Shown: piece after piece, positions 25,547 through 34,196 of the stretch
How positions within the stretch are numbered: position 1 is the stretch's first letter
Layout: each line of letters opens with the position of its first letter
Assembly (NCBI GenBank): GCA_022701275.1
Contig: CP031740.1
Span: forward strand, 3,235,001-3,299,000
From: Microcoleus vaginatus PCC 9802
GTDB taxonomy: Bacteria > Cyanobacteriota > Cyanobacteriia > Cyanobacteriales > Microcoleaceae
DNA length: 64,000 nt
Direction of reading: 5' to 3'
Translations under genes and position numbers: made by a program
The notes under the pieces: model-generated
Database searches by the model: none
The model's input: only the letters and a program-made list of their open reading frames with translations
Told to the model about the DNA's origin: nothing

Positions 25547-26542
25547 ATGACGCCTACAAAACTCTCCGATTCAGACAAACGCGAACTCATCAGGCTGTAC
25601 CGACAGTCAAACGAGAATACTATCACTCTGGCAAAGCGCTACGGAGTGAGCAGTTCGACTGTGAGGCGCATCCTTCAGGGTGCTTTGTCGGAGCCGGAAT
25701 ACGAATTTCTAGTGCAGCAAAAACAAAAGCGTTTGTCCGATCGCAGCAGTGTTTCTGAAGCGACAGAGGCGACTACTGAGTCGTCGGCAGATGGCGAAAT
25801 CGATCCTGTAGCTGTCCCCCTGTCGGAGCCAGTCCCTGTCCAGCCGTCTGCCTCACATTCGAGACCGACGATCCGAAAGCGTTCTGAATCAGTCCCTAAA
25901 CCAGTTGCAGAACTCGAAATTCGAGGGAATGCAGAGTCGGATTTGGATGTCTCTGATGTGCCAGATGCCGCAGCAGCCCATGTTGCCGATCCAAGCCACC
26001 GCGCTGTTGTGACTGGTGAACTAAAGGCAATGCTTCCAGCAGAAGGGCTGCTGGCAGGTGAAGACTTTAGGGATTTCGAGGACGACGACGAGGATGAGGA
26101 TGATGATGAGGAGGATGAAGACGATTTAGATGACGACTTCGACGAAGATGTAGAGGATGAAGACTCTCTGTTTGAAGGCAGTCTCCTGGGTTCACTATCG
26201 TCGGGCGAGTTGATCGAGCTTCGGGGTACAGGACAAATTCAAGTTTTGCCTTTAAGCCAAGCATCTCTGCCCAAAATTTGTTATTTGGTGGTCGATCGGG
26301 CAGCGGAGTTAATCACCAGACCTCTAAAAGCTTTTGGCGAACTGGGCCAAATTCCGGCGGCGGAAATTCGCGAGAAAACCCTGGCAGTGTTTGACAATCA
26401 CCGAGTGGCCCGCCGATTTGCTACTCGCAATCAAAGGGTTTTCAAGATTCCTGACAGCAGTATCCTGCAAAAAGCAGCGCCTTATTTGCGAGCTAAGGGA
26501 ATTACTCGGCTGCTGATTGACGGTCAGGTATATTCCCTCTAA
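25547..26542 (+). CDS. HTH protein with a long acidic tract, function unknown
   Basis: 331 residues in three parts. Residues ~5-42 (LSDSDKRELIRLYRQSNENT, then AKRYGVSSSTVRRIL) are a helix-turn-helix of the type at the N-terminus of transposases and resolvases. Residues ~60-170 are a Ser/Pro/Glu-rich linker. Residues ~175-207 are a nearly pure Asp/Glu run. Residues ~215-331 form a folded domain (GTGQIQVLPLSQASLPKICY, then REKTLAVFDNHRVARRF) with no DDE or Ser/Tyr recombinase residues. It is therefore not a transposase despite the HTH. Full-length relatives are, as far as I recall, cyanobacterial hypotheticals. It is convergent with the LapA-like gene with only 14 bp between. Confidence 0.8.
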   Translation: MTPTKLSDSDKRELIRLYRQSNENTITLAKRYGVSSSTVRRILQGALSEPEYEFLVQQKQKRLSDRSSVSEATEATTESSADGEIDPVAVPLSEPVPVQPSASHSRPTIRKRSESVPKPVAELEIRGNAESDLDVSDVPDAAAAHVADPSHRAVVTGELKAMLPAEGLLAGEDFRDFEDDDEDEDDDEEDEDDLDDDFDEDVEDEDSLFEGSLLGSLSSGELIELRGTGQIQVLPLSQASLPKICYLVVDRAAELITRPLKAFGELGQIPAAEIREKTLAVFDNHRVARRFATRNQRVFKIPDSSILQKAAPYLRAKGITRLLIDGQVYSL

Positions 26543-26556
26543 GGGATCAAATCTAT

Positions 26557-26832
26557 TTAATATGGTACGCTGTCGGATTCTTCTGGATTTGCCTGAAATT
26601 TAGGACGTGAGTTTTGGGAATCTGAAATGTTCCACAGCGGTTGCAGTAGCGCACCTCCGAGCACTCCTGCACTCATGCTCATTGCCAATACTACTCCTAC
26701 GGGCAGTTGTATCGATTGAAAAAAGATAAAGTTTAATGATACTGGGGCGGCGTTTTGCACTGAGATAATGCCGATCGCGCTTACTAACATTGCTACTAAA
26801 AAACTAATAGCGAGCAGAGGAATTGTTTTCAT
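26557..26832 (-). CDS. LapA/DUF1049-type small membrane protein
   Basis: A 91-residue protein with two hydrophobic helices (about 4-24 and 43-65) separated by the SVQNAAPVSLNFIFFQSIQL strand, the defining pattern of the lipopolysaccharide assembly protein A domain family. In enterobacteria LapA helps control LPS synthesis through LpxC turnover; in cyanobacteria the role is not established. The start ATG is followed by KTIPLLAI, normal for the family. It is likely monocistronic. Confidence 0.8.
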   Translation of the reverse strand: MKTIPLLAISFLVAMLVSAIGIISVQNAAPVSLNFIFFQSIQLPVGVVLAMSMSAGVLGGALLQPLWNISDSQNSRPKFQANPEESDSVPY

Positions 26833-27199
26833 AAACGGTTGACAGGCTAATAATTTAACTTATATACTTGTTTTATAATTGAAATATGTGTTAAATTTTA
26901 ATTTTTGCAAACACCCCATTATATAATAATGTACAATAAGATTAGGGGAAAAGTCAAGTAGAGACGGAAAAAATAGAGAATTTTTTTTAATTAATTAAAA
27001 ATTTAACAAACATAAATAAATTTACACTTCCCAAACTTAAACAAATCCAAGTGTATTGCAAATATATAACTGACCCAGCAGTATCGATGATTAATGTTCA
27101 TAGGCTTTCCCACAGTTATCAAAAATACGTAAGGTGCGCCAAGCGCACCTCACAATCCCAAGCGCTAGGGGAAAAACCCCGGTTGGAATAGGTAGAAAT
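26833..27199. other. AT-rich spacer with two hairpins at its end
   Basis: Strongly AT-rich from 26850 to 27080, presumably the promoter region of the LapA-like gene. At 27131-27149 AGGTGCGC pairs with GCGCACCT, and at 27168-27180 AGGGG faces CCCC around an A-run. These two lie just past the end of the minus-strand phosphohexomutase gene and may end its transcript. No gene is seen. Confidence 0.4.
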
Positions 27200-28633
27200 T
27201 TAAACAGGTTCTAACTGGGAAATTACCTTTTCCATGTGTTGGGCAACTTGGCTTTCTTTTTCCACAGAATTGGTTTCCATGTAAACGCGCATCAAGGGTT
27301 CGGTTCCCGAAGGCCGCAGCAGTACCCAGCCACCGTCTTCAAGATAAAGTTTAATTCCGTCTTTGCGGCCGATTTCCTTAACGCCAATACCTGCTATTTC
27401 TGTGGGGGGATTCTTGGTAAAAGATTCCAAAACGGCTGCTTTGTGGGCTTCTTCTAGGTGCAAGTCCAAACGTTTGTTGTACAGGGGGCCGTCGGCTTCT
27501 TTAATGGCTTCTTCGACTAGCTGAGACAGCGGTTTGCCTTCATAGGCGATCGCCTCAGCAACTAGCATATCAGCCAAAATCCCGTCTTTTTCGGGAATGT
27601 GACCCAAAACGCTCAAACCGCCAGATTCTTCGCCACCGATGAGTACCGCAGTTTCCCGCATTTTTTCACCGATGTATTTAAAGCCGACTGCGGTTTCGTA
27701 GATTGTTAAACCGTACTTGGCGGCCAAATTGTCCAGCAAGTGGGTAGTTGCGACTGTACGGACGATCGCCCCTGTCAATCCTTTATTCTTAACCAAGTGA
27801 CGCGCCAGCAGCAACAGTACAGTATTTGGAGTCAAGACATTTCCCAACTCGTCAACAATACCAAAGCGATCGCTGTCGCCATCGGTAGCTAAACCCAAAT
27901 CCGCCGAATCCTTCTTAACAGCTTCCACCAACTCAACTAACTGTTCCCCCTTGGGTTCGGGCATTCCGCCCCCAAACAGCACGTCGCGGTAGGTATGAAA
28001 ACTTTCGACATCGCAGCCGCAGTGTTCCAAAACGCCGTCGAGATAGCCGCGAGAAGTCGAGTAGAGAGCGTCGTATTTCACCTTCAACTTAGCAGAGCGA
28101 ATCCGCTCCACATCGATCAAAGTATAAAGAAACTTCAGATATTCGGGTTTCGGGTCAAAACTGGAGATTTTATCGTTGTGGCTGCCTTTGGCTGGGGCAT
28201 CAGAAGCACCAGCAATATTTGCCACAATTGTATCAGTAATTTCCGGGGTTGCCGGGCCCGCGTAGTCGGGGATGTATTTGATGCCACAGTAAGGTGCGGG
28301 ATTGTGCGAAGCCGTGAACATCAGGGCTCCTGCGGAGTTGAGATGCTTGGCGCTGTAGGCGATGACTGGTGTGGGGCAATCTCGATCGACCACTTTCACC
28401 GTCCATCCCAAATCTGCCAATACTTCAGCCGCCGTGCGGGCGAACTCGTCTGCCAGAAAGCGGGTATCGTAGGAGACTAGAACTGGGCGGTCTTTTGGGT
28501 AAGCGGTTTCTAGGTAGCTGGCGATCGCCCGAGTGACTTTTCGCACGTTGGCAAAAGTAAAGTCATGGGCAATCAGTCCTCGCCACCCATCGGTTCCGAA
28601 CTTAATTTCAGTTGAATTGCTGCTAGCGCTCAT
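27200..28633 (-). CDS. Phosphoglucomutase/phosphomannomutase family enzyme
   Basis: Alpha-D-phosphohexomutase that interconverts hexose 1- and 6-phosphates in the cytosol (glucose or mannose). 477 residues in four domains: IKFGTDGWRGLIA at the N-terminus, phosphoserine loop FTASHNPAPYCGIKY (about 106-120), metal loop ATDGDSDRFG (about 250), sugar-binding GGEESGGLS (about 335) and the phosphate-binding RPSGTEPLMRVY near the end. The ATG at 28633 is preferred over the GTG at 28642 because GAGG stands 11 bases before it but only 2 before the GTG. Substrate preference cannot be told; it could feed glycogen, or via mannose 1-phosphate the ManC step at the window start. Confidence 0.93.
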   Translation of the reverse strand: MSASSNSTEIKFGTDGWRGLIAHDFTFANVRKVTRAIASYLETAYPKDRPVLVSYDTRFLADEFARTAAEVLADLGWTVKVVDRDCPTPVIAYSAKHLNSAGALMFTASHNPAPYCGIKYIPDYAGPATPEITDTIVANIAGASDAPAKGSHNDKISSFDPKPEYLKFLYTLIDVERIRSAKLKVKYDALYSTSRGYLDGVLEHCGCDVESFHTYRDVLFGGGMPEPKGEQLVELVEAVKKDSADLGLATDGDSDRFGIVDELGNVLTPNTVLLLLARHLVKNKGLTGAIVRTVATTHLLDNLAAKYGLTIYETAVGFKYIGEKMRETAVLIGGEESGGLSVLGHIPEKDGILADMLVAEAIAYEGKPLSQLVEEAIKEADGPLYNKRLDLHLEEAHKAAVLESFTKNPPTEIAGIGVKEIGRKDGIKLYLEDGGWVLLRPSGTEPLMRVYMETNSVEKESQVAQHMEKVISQLEPV

Positions 28634-29491
28634 TTTATCCACTTCCTCTCGTCCTACTAATCCTACCCGAAGCCATAGCCTTAAAGACGTACTGGCGGTG
28701 CTGTTTGTGAGGATTGATCGCCCGTGGGACCCGCATCAACGTCATCCTATCGTTGTAGAGACAGGCTTCGGCCTCCGGGAGAGGACTCGAAAAACTCAGA
28801 GTTGGCCAAATGTGGGAGTGATCGGGCTAGTCAGTCGCTAATTCCGGTTGTGAAGGGTCGTTTGCGGATCAAATGGACGACGATCAATTGCGGGCCATCG
28901 GGGAAGCTAAAAAACCGATCGCAAAAAACGGTCCTGGCAATGGCCTCAACGAAATGCACATAAATCTGATTCTCATCTCAAATTTAATTTTTTATTTAGA
29001 AAAGCCGATCATTAAATTTGTTAGGGTTTCCTAACAATCGCCAGACTCAAAATACATTTCTAATTCAGCTATAGAAATAAATTAACTAAAGTCACCCCTA
29101 GATCGTGCTGTAGCCTAGCTTCTTAAAGAGATTAGGGCGCTCAACCAAAGCGCTCCAAAAAAGATAAGGTATTTTAAGCGGCAGTTTTTTTTAAGCAGAC
29201 TTAACTTTAATTCTCAGCTTTTAAGACAAATTAAATTTATTTCCAGCCTTCTTTATACGTCAAAAAAATAGATTAGGGTCGCGATCACAGGGTGATGGTG
29301 ATCGATCGCACAATAAATAACGTTATTAACGTGCAGCTTATAAAAGATGCAGACAGTCGAGCCAAATGGCTTATAGCTTTAAGCGTAATGGCTGATGACT
29401 GTCAGCGTACAAATGCAGAAAATTGTAGTTAACAACGTTAAAAATTAGGGGAATCGATCGGGTGCGACTTAATAAAAAAACGAGGTTTATC
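28634..29491. other. 858-bp intergenic region
   Basis: Upstream of both the mutase gene (minus) and the next gene (plus), so it must contain divergent promoters. The mutase-proximal 300 bp are GC-richer and carry two overlapping plus-strand frames without ribosome sites, which I do not accept as genes. The remainder is AT-rich. GATCAC at 29283-29288 and GTGATC at 29298-29303 form a small hairpin. Nothing else is recognised. Confidence 0.35.
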
Positions 29492-30586
29492 ATGACGGGT
29501 ATTTCACAAATATCTTCAAAATCTTTACCAGCAGCCGACCAACTTCAACAGGGCGCAAGTCAGGCGTCCCAAGGTATTACCGGAGCGGACACTGACCAAC
29601 TCCCAAAAGCTAAAGGGGCCAGCGTTTCTTCCTTCGCAGTTAGCTGGGCAAAAAAATATTACAGTAGCGTTGCCACACGAGAGAACCAAGCGGCACGCCA
29701 AATTCTCCCAAGCCTGGATTTAAGTAATTTTGAGGGAAATAGAGCCCCAATAGTTGACAAATTGACAGATACCCTGAAATTAGCCAGCGAGATAGCTTGG
29801 AGTAGAGTAGAAGCTCTTTTAGGGAAACAAATAGAGAGGCACGCGATTGATAAGAGCTTAATTAATCCTTTAGAAATTTCCGCCGACACTCGTACCTTAT
29901 ATCAGAAAGCAATAGACGCTTATGCGGATAGAGAACCTGTTTTCCGCTTGTCAGTGCTGGTGGGAAAAGATATTATCAAAGTGAGGCGAAAATACTCAGA
30001 GACAGATCCGTTAGTGCTGGGATTTGTGACAATGGAGTTTCAATACACTAGCAAAATCTTGTTAGGATGTCTTTCGGAGTCAGAGCGAGGGGAATTTGCG
30101 CCCTACTTAAAAGTTGTAGACGACTACCTGCACATTCCCTACGGAGAGATTAACGAGGCTGCCGCGAATCAGCCCCCGAATTCAAGAGCTCTATTAGCCG
30201 TTCAGCATTTGTTGCAGCACACGACTCAGATTGCTAGTGCAGTGTACGAGCGAGCTAGTTCCCAGCATCAAGGATACCGCAGCAGCAGCGGGTATTTGAG
30301 CGATCGCGAGGTAAAAATTTCTGGTATCCGGGATGTCGAGATTTTTCAAAGCTATTTGTGCTGGTGCGTTTTGGAAGGTAGCATTCACCCGGTACAGCAA
30401 GAATTGTTTCCAATTTGCGTGATGTTGTACCCGAAACTTCATGTAAGTTGGGAGTTAGTGCAGGATATGCTGCTGATTTTATTTTGGGAAATATGCGAGC
30501 GGCTTCCTGCTGAAGATTTAACGGTATTTGTACCTTACTTGCGTACTGTGACTGAGATGTTTTCTAGCGATGTGTTTGAAAATTAG
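29492..30586 (+). CDS. Conserved cyanobacterial protein of unknown function
   Basis: A 364-residue soluble protein, mainly helical. I use the ATG at 29492 (MTGISQISSKSL) since CGAGG precedes it by 7 bases, rather than the GTG ten codons upstream. After a Gln/Ala-rich N-terminus (to about 45) come regular helices, with SWAKKYYSSVATRENQAARQ, a central DYLHIPYGEINEAA segment and a C-terminal LRTVTEMFSSDVF end. No catalytic motif, signal peptide or membrane helix is evident. Nothing nearby hints at a role, as the next gene is convergent. Confidence 0.7.
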   Translation: MTGISQISSKSLPAADQLQQGASQASQGITGADTDQLPKAKGASVSSFAVSWAKKYYSSVATRENQAARQILPSLDLSNFEGNRAPIVDKLTDTLKLASEIAWSRVEALLGKQIERHAIDKSLINPLEISADTRTLYQKAIDAYADREPVFRLSVLVGKDIIKVRRKYSETDPLVLGFVTMEFQYTSKILLGCLSESERGEFAPYLKVVDDYLHIPYGEINEAAANQPPNSRALLAVQHLLQHTTQIASAVYERASSQHQGYRSSSGYLSDREVKISGIRDVEIFQSYLCWCVLEGSIHPVQQELFPICVMLYPKLHVSWELVQDMLLILFWEICERLPAEDLTVFVPYLRTVTEMFSSDVFEN

Positions 30587-30640
30587 ATAATTGGAAATGG
30601 GGAATTGGAAATTGGGAATTGCCTCAAATTTACCAATTGC

Positions 30641-31033
30641 CTATTTAAAACTAAAAGCTGCGACTGCCAAACATCCCCAACCAGCAATAAAAGCAACTCC
30701 CCCCAGTGGCGTAATTGCACCCAGCCATTTGATGTCGCTCAAACTCAGGGCGTACAAACTGCCTGAAAAGATGATTGTGCCGGCAATAAAAGCCCATCCA
30801 GCCACTGCAAAAAAGGTTTGAGACTCTTGGGCGCGGCTCAAGAGTAAAGCGACGAGTAATAAAGCTAGGGCATGGTACATTTGATATCGGGCGCCGGTCT
30901 CAAAAATGGTTAAAGCTCGATCGCTCAATTGATTTTTCAAAGCGTGGGAGGCGAAGGCACCGCCTGCAACGGATAAACCTCCGAATACGGCCGCCGCTGC
31001 TATAAAAATGCGAATTAAAATTAGCGTTGACAT
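30641..31033 (-). CDS. DUF423 (YgdD-like) membrane protein
   Basis: A 130-residue protein with four membrane helices (about 4-24, 48-66, 74-93, 101-125). Family features are GGLSVAGGAFASHALKNQL, FETGARYQMYHALALL and FSGSLYALSLSDIKWLGAITP. The function of DUF423 proteins is not settled. The start is placed at the ATG at 31033, since the upstream extension to 31126 encodes an unrelated Arg/Phe-rich stretch that falls in a repeat region. Confidence 0.88.
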   Translation of the reverse strand: MSTLILIRIFIAAAAVFGGLSVAGGAFASHALKNQLSDRALTIFETGARYQMYHALALLLVALLLSRAQESQTFFAVAGWAFIAGTIIFSGSLYALSLSDIKWLGAITPLGGVAFIAGWGCLAVAAFSFK

Positions 31034-31248
31034 AATATTTATTGAATTAAGAAGAAGGAAGAAGGAGGAGGGAAAAACATCTAATTGTTGATATCGAATG
31101 TGCGCGGTGCGTGCCTTACTTGTCATTGCGAGCCTCTGGGAAGCAATCGCATACTAGAGATGTTCACTAGCCTAACTCTGGGAAGGGAAGGTGCGCGGGG
31201 CGCACCCTAGGGTGATGAGAAATTAGCTTTTTTGCAGATATTTATAAC
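31034..31248. repeat. Spacer with small palindromic repeats
   Basis: Contains a TGTCATTGCGAGCC...GGAAGCAATCGC pair near 31120-31151, a widespread dispersed repeat type, and GGTGCGCGGGGCGCACC near 31189-31205, a hairpin like the one at 27131-27149. No gene. Confidence 0.5.
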
Positions 31249-31935
31249 CTATTTCCGCACAGCTTCCAGCAAGCGAGAATAGTAAAAGCTAGTGCTAGTC
31301 ATCGCTGTTCTGTTAATAACAAAACCATTGTTTTCTAGGATTTTGATAATATCAGCTTCACGGTGCTGGTAAGCTCGGGTAGTTTTGCTCGGACCGGGGA
31401 AAAGTTCACCAATTTTTTTGAGGGCGGTGAGTGCTAAAGTTTTGGGTGCAAAACTAAGAATTAGTCGCGATTCGGCGATCGAACTTAGGTGAGCGATCAT
31501 TTCTGCAGCCTTATTTTGAGGATAGTGGATTAGCACATCCAAACAAATCACTGTGTGGAATTTGCCCGTTAAAGCTTCCAAATCTTGGGCTGCGAAGGAG
31601 ATGTTGTAGAGTTTGCCGGGAACTGCGGTCGATCGATCATAAGCTTCTGCTACCATCTTTTCAGAGATATCGCTAGCGCAAACAATTGCCCCAGCGTCAG
31701 CCAGAGGAATGCTCAGAGAGCCTACACCGCAGCCAGCATCACAGACACAAAGCCCGGGCAAATTGCCGTCAGCTTGCAGCCAGTTGATGACTGTATCCAC
31801 CGTTTTCTGGTGGCCGGTGCGGATGTCTAGCTGAACTTTATTGACTTTGCCCTCGCCGTAAATTCGCTGCCAGCGATCGAATCCCGTCGAGTTAAAATAC
31901 TGTCTAACTATAGTCTTGTCGTCTACCAAATTCAT
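31249..31935 (-). CDS. chlM: Magnesium-protoporphyrin IX methyltransferase
   Basis: Methylates the 13-propionate of Mg-protoporphyrin IX with S-adenosylmethionine, the step after Mg-chelatase in chlorophyll synthesis. 228 residues: VRQYFNSTGFDRWQRIYG at the N-terminus is diagnostic of ChlM/BchM, followed by the SAM-binding CDAGCGVGSLSIPLA (about 64-78), the acidic residue in CASDISEKMV, and VICLDVLIHYPQ after strand 4. The C-terminal region (TTRAYQHREADI) is also typical. It is not in an operon with other chlorophyll genes. It is separated from nagA upstream by ~210 bp with an AT hairpin. Confidence 0.96.
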   Translation of the reverse strand: MNLVDDKTIVRQYFNSTGFDRWQRIYGEGKVNKVQLDIRTGHQKTVDTVINWLQADGNLPGLCVCDAGCGVGSLSIPLADAGAIVCASDISEKMVAEAYDRSTAVPGKLYNISFAAQDLEALTGKFHTVICLDVLIHYPQNKAAEMIAHLSSIAESRLILSFAPKTLALTALKKIGELFPGPSKTTRAYQHREADIIKILENNGFVINRTAMTSTSFYYSRLLEAVRK

Positions 31936-32032
31936 CGATCTGCCTGCTGCTGAATTATTGCCAACGGTTAGATATTATATAGCAATCCGGTTCGGAAAAT
32001 GTGCAACTTCCAACAACCGATTTTAGATTGGC

Positions 32033-32077
32033 GATTTTAGATTTTAGATGAAAACGGCATATCTAAAATCTAAAATC
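32033..32077. terminator. 17-bp perfect inverted repeat between nagA and chlM
   Basis: GATTTTAGATTTTAGAT at 32033-32049 pairs exactly with 32061-32077 around an 11-nt loop. It is built from TTTTAGA units that recur near 33375-33410 and 38400, a dispersed repeat in this genome. Located past the 3' end of nagA, it could act as its terminator. A lone TATAGCAATCC at 31979-31989, matching the end of the MITE at 5250, lies nearby. Confidence 0.5.
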
Positions 32078-32143
32078 TATTGGGTAATACCAGTTGGCCG
32101 ATTCCCACTTTTTCACTTCTTTAATCTAGAAGGGTATAACAGG

Positions 32144-33373
32144 CTAAAAGAGTCGATGCCAAGTCAATTCCTTTGTCGCCACATTTAAATTCCAGCGCAA
32201 CAATTGAGTTGCCGATTTGCCAATAATTCCCGAAATTCCGATCGCCCTTCTCGGAGATTCAGTTGCCAGGGCGATCGCACTATCGGCATCGCAAATCCCC
32301 CACTCCACCAAATTCTGCACTCCCGCCAACAGCGGCAGAGTTGTACCCGCCAAAGTAGCAGATTCCAGGGGCGAGTGGTAATCTAATCTGACCCAAGCTG
32401 TACCTTTTCTGACTTCAATTTGTCGGGAATCCCAAGGATAAACACCGTCAGGCAAACCCAAAGGAGCCAAAGCATCGCTCACTAAAAAAACGCCTGTTTC
32501 GTACCTGCCAGCACGCAGGAAAAAATCAATCATTGTCGGAGAAACGTGCTTGCCGTCCGCAATTAAACCACATTTTACGCCCGGATAAACAATCGCCGCT
32601 CCCAACAAACCCGGTTCTCGGTGGTGCAAACTCGGCATCGCATTAAAAGCGTGAGTTACCATTGAAGCTCCCCGAGCAAATGCTTGCTGGGCTTGCTCTG
32701 CCGTCGCTTGGGAGTGTCCGAGACTGACGGAAATTCCCAAACTTTGCAAATAGGGAATGACTTCGCCAGTGCTGTCTAACTCCGGCGCTAAAGTAATTAT
32801 TTTGACAATATCGGCACAATCTCCTAAAACTTGCTTGACATTTTCTATAGTTAGCGGTAATAAAAACTCAACTGGGTGAGCTCCTCGCTTCAGAGGGTTG
32901 AGAAAAGGCCCTTCGAGGTGAACGCCGAGAATTTCCGCTGTTTTGGGTTTAATTGTTGCGGGAGCAGCGGTTTGTACAGTGCGGATATAATCAGCTATAG
33001 TCGAGAGCGATCGCCTAAACTTATCCAGCGAAGTTGTCACCAAAGTCGGCAAAAAAGCATCGACTCCCTGATTCCACAAAAATTGACAAATTTTCGGCAA
33101 CATTTCAATATGCTTGCTTTCTAAATCAGGAAAAGCAAAACCGAGGGCGCCGTTAATCTGCAAGTCAACACCGCCTAGAGAAAGCCAATCGCCTCCTACA
33201 TCAAGCACTTGCAAATCGGGAGGACAAATCCGTTTAAATACGGCATCCATCGGCCAAACTTCTTGAATGATGCCCGTTTCGTCAATAGCAAGCATCTGCA
33301 AATCCTTGCAACCGGGGAGGCGAACATTGAGAATATCTATGGGGGCGGCAGTTGGGGTTGTGGCTTCAGTCAT
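32144..33373 (-). CDS. nagA: N-acetylglucosamine-6-phosphate deacetylase
   Basis: Amidohydrolase that removes acetate from GlcNAc-6-phosphate, used in recycling of peptidoglycan amino sugars. 409 residues with the family motifs in order: GGVDLQINGALGFAF, LGVHLEGPFLNP (about 140-150), VSLGHSQATAEQAQQA with a metal-binding His, MVTHAFNAMPSLHHREPGLL, and the catalytic Asp in FLVSDALAPLGLPDG (about 300). The GVDLQINGALG variant replaces the common DxHxHG metal motif; this form is frequent in non-standard NagA proteins with a single metal. It probably stands alone, with purE divergent beyond ~230 bp. Confidence 0.92.
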   Translation of the reverse strand: MTEATTPTAAPIDILNVRLPGCKDLQMLAIDETGIIQEVWPMDAVFKRICPPDLQVLDVGGDWLSLGGVDLQINGALGFAFPDLESKHIEMLPKICQFLWNQGVDAFLPTLVTTSLDKFRRSLSTIADYIRTVQTAAPATIKPKTAEILGVHLEGPFLNPLKRGAHPVEFLLPLTIENVKQVLGDCADIVKIITLAPELDSTGEVIPYLQSLGISVSLGHSQATAEQAQQAFARGASMVTHAFNAMPSLHHREPGLLGAAIVYPGVKCGLIADGKHVSPTMIDFFLRAGRYETGVFLVSDALAPLGLPDGVYPWDSRQIEVRKGTAWVRLDYHSPLESATLAGTTLPLLAGVQNLVEWGICDADSAIALATESPRRAIGISGIIGKSATQLLRWNLNVATKELTWHRLF

Positions 33374-33600
33374 CCGATTTTAGATTTTAGTTTTTAGATT
33401 TTAGGTTTTATATTCGCTACGGATAAATCCGGTGGCTGGCGATGATGAGGGGCAGCTTTTTGCTGGCTGCACGGCTGCTCAGAGTGCGGCTGGTGGCAAA
33501 ATTGCTTTTAAGGGTCAGTTTTGGTACAAAATATCTAAATTTGAGTTAACGCAATCATTTAAAATTAGCATTTATCTGAAATCTGAAATCGGAAAATTGC

Positions 33601-34122
33601 ATGAATCAAGCGACAGTTGGAATTATTATGGGTAGCGATTCGGATTTGCCAACCATGAAAGATGCGATCGCAGTTTGCGAAGAATTCAGTGTTGCTTGCT
33701 CCGTGGCGATCGTCTCGGCGCACCGTACCCCTGATCGCATGGTGGAATACGCCCAAACCGCGCACCAACGAGGCTTGAAAGTCATTATCGCAGGAGCCGG
33801 GGGAGCGGCGCACCTCCCGGGTATGGTAGCATCTTTAACGCCCTTGCCAGTAATTGGCGTGCCTGTACCAAGCCGCCACCTGCAAGGGGTAGATTCGCTG
33901 TATTCGATCGTGCAAATGCCAGGGGGGATACCCGTAGCAACAGTGGGGATCGGCAACGCTAAGAATGCTGGCTTGCTGGCAGTTCAGATACTGGCAGCTC
34001 ATCAGCCGGAATTGCTAGAGCGAGTCTTGCATTACCGCAAAAATTTGTCCGAATCTGTACTGAAAAAACAAAATCAACTAGAAGAGCTAGGCTATCATAA
34101 CTATCTCAATCTCAACAAATAA
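33601..34122 (+). CDS. purE: N5-carboxyaminoimidazole ribonucleotide mutase
   Basis: Catalyses the N5-CAIR to CAIR rearrangement in purine synthesis. At 173 residues it is a class I Pur[14 protein letters not shown] near the N-terminus, SAHRTPDRM with the catalytic His (about 47), [22 protein letters not shown] and [13 protein letters not shown]. All expected residues are present. It is followed after ~75 bp by an ammonium transporter gene on the same strand, which need not share its transcript. Confidence 0.97.
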   Translation: MNQATVGIIMGSDSDLPTMKDAIAVCEEFSVACSVAIVSAHRTPDRMVEYAQTAHQRGLKVIIAGAGGAAHLPGMVASLTPLPVIGVPVPSRHLQGVDSLYSIVQMPGGIPVATVGIGNAKNAGLLAVQILAAHQPELLERVLHYRKNLSESVLKKQNQLEELGYHNYLNLNK

Positions 34123-34196
34123 TTCCTAAACTTTTGTAGTAAGATTGGAAAGTTTTCCGAATATTGCTGAGCTTACTAGCCGTAAAGAGGGTAAAA

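Noticed and set aside
28533..28963. 102- and 79-codon plus-strand frames overlapping the mutase start
   Set aside because: First overlaps the coding strand of the phosphohexomutase gene; neither has a ribosome site or family resemblance.
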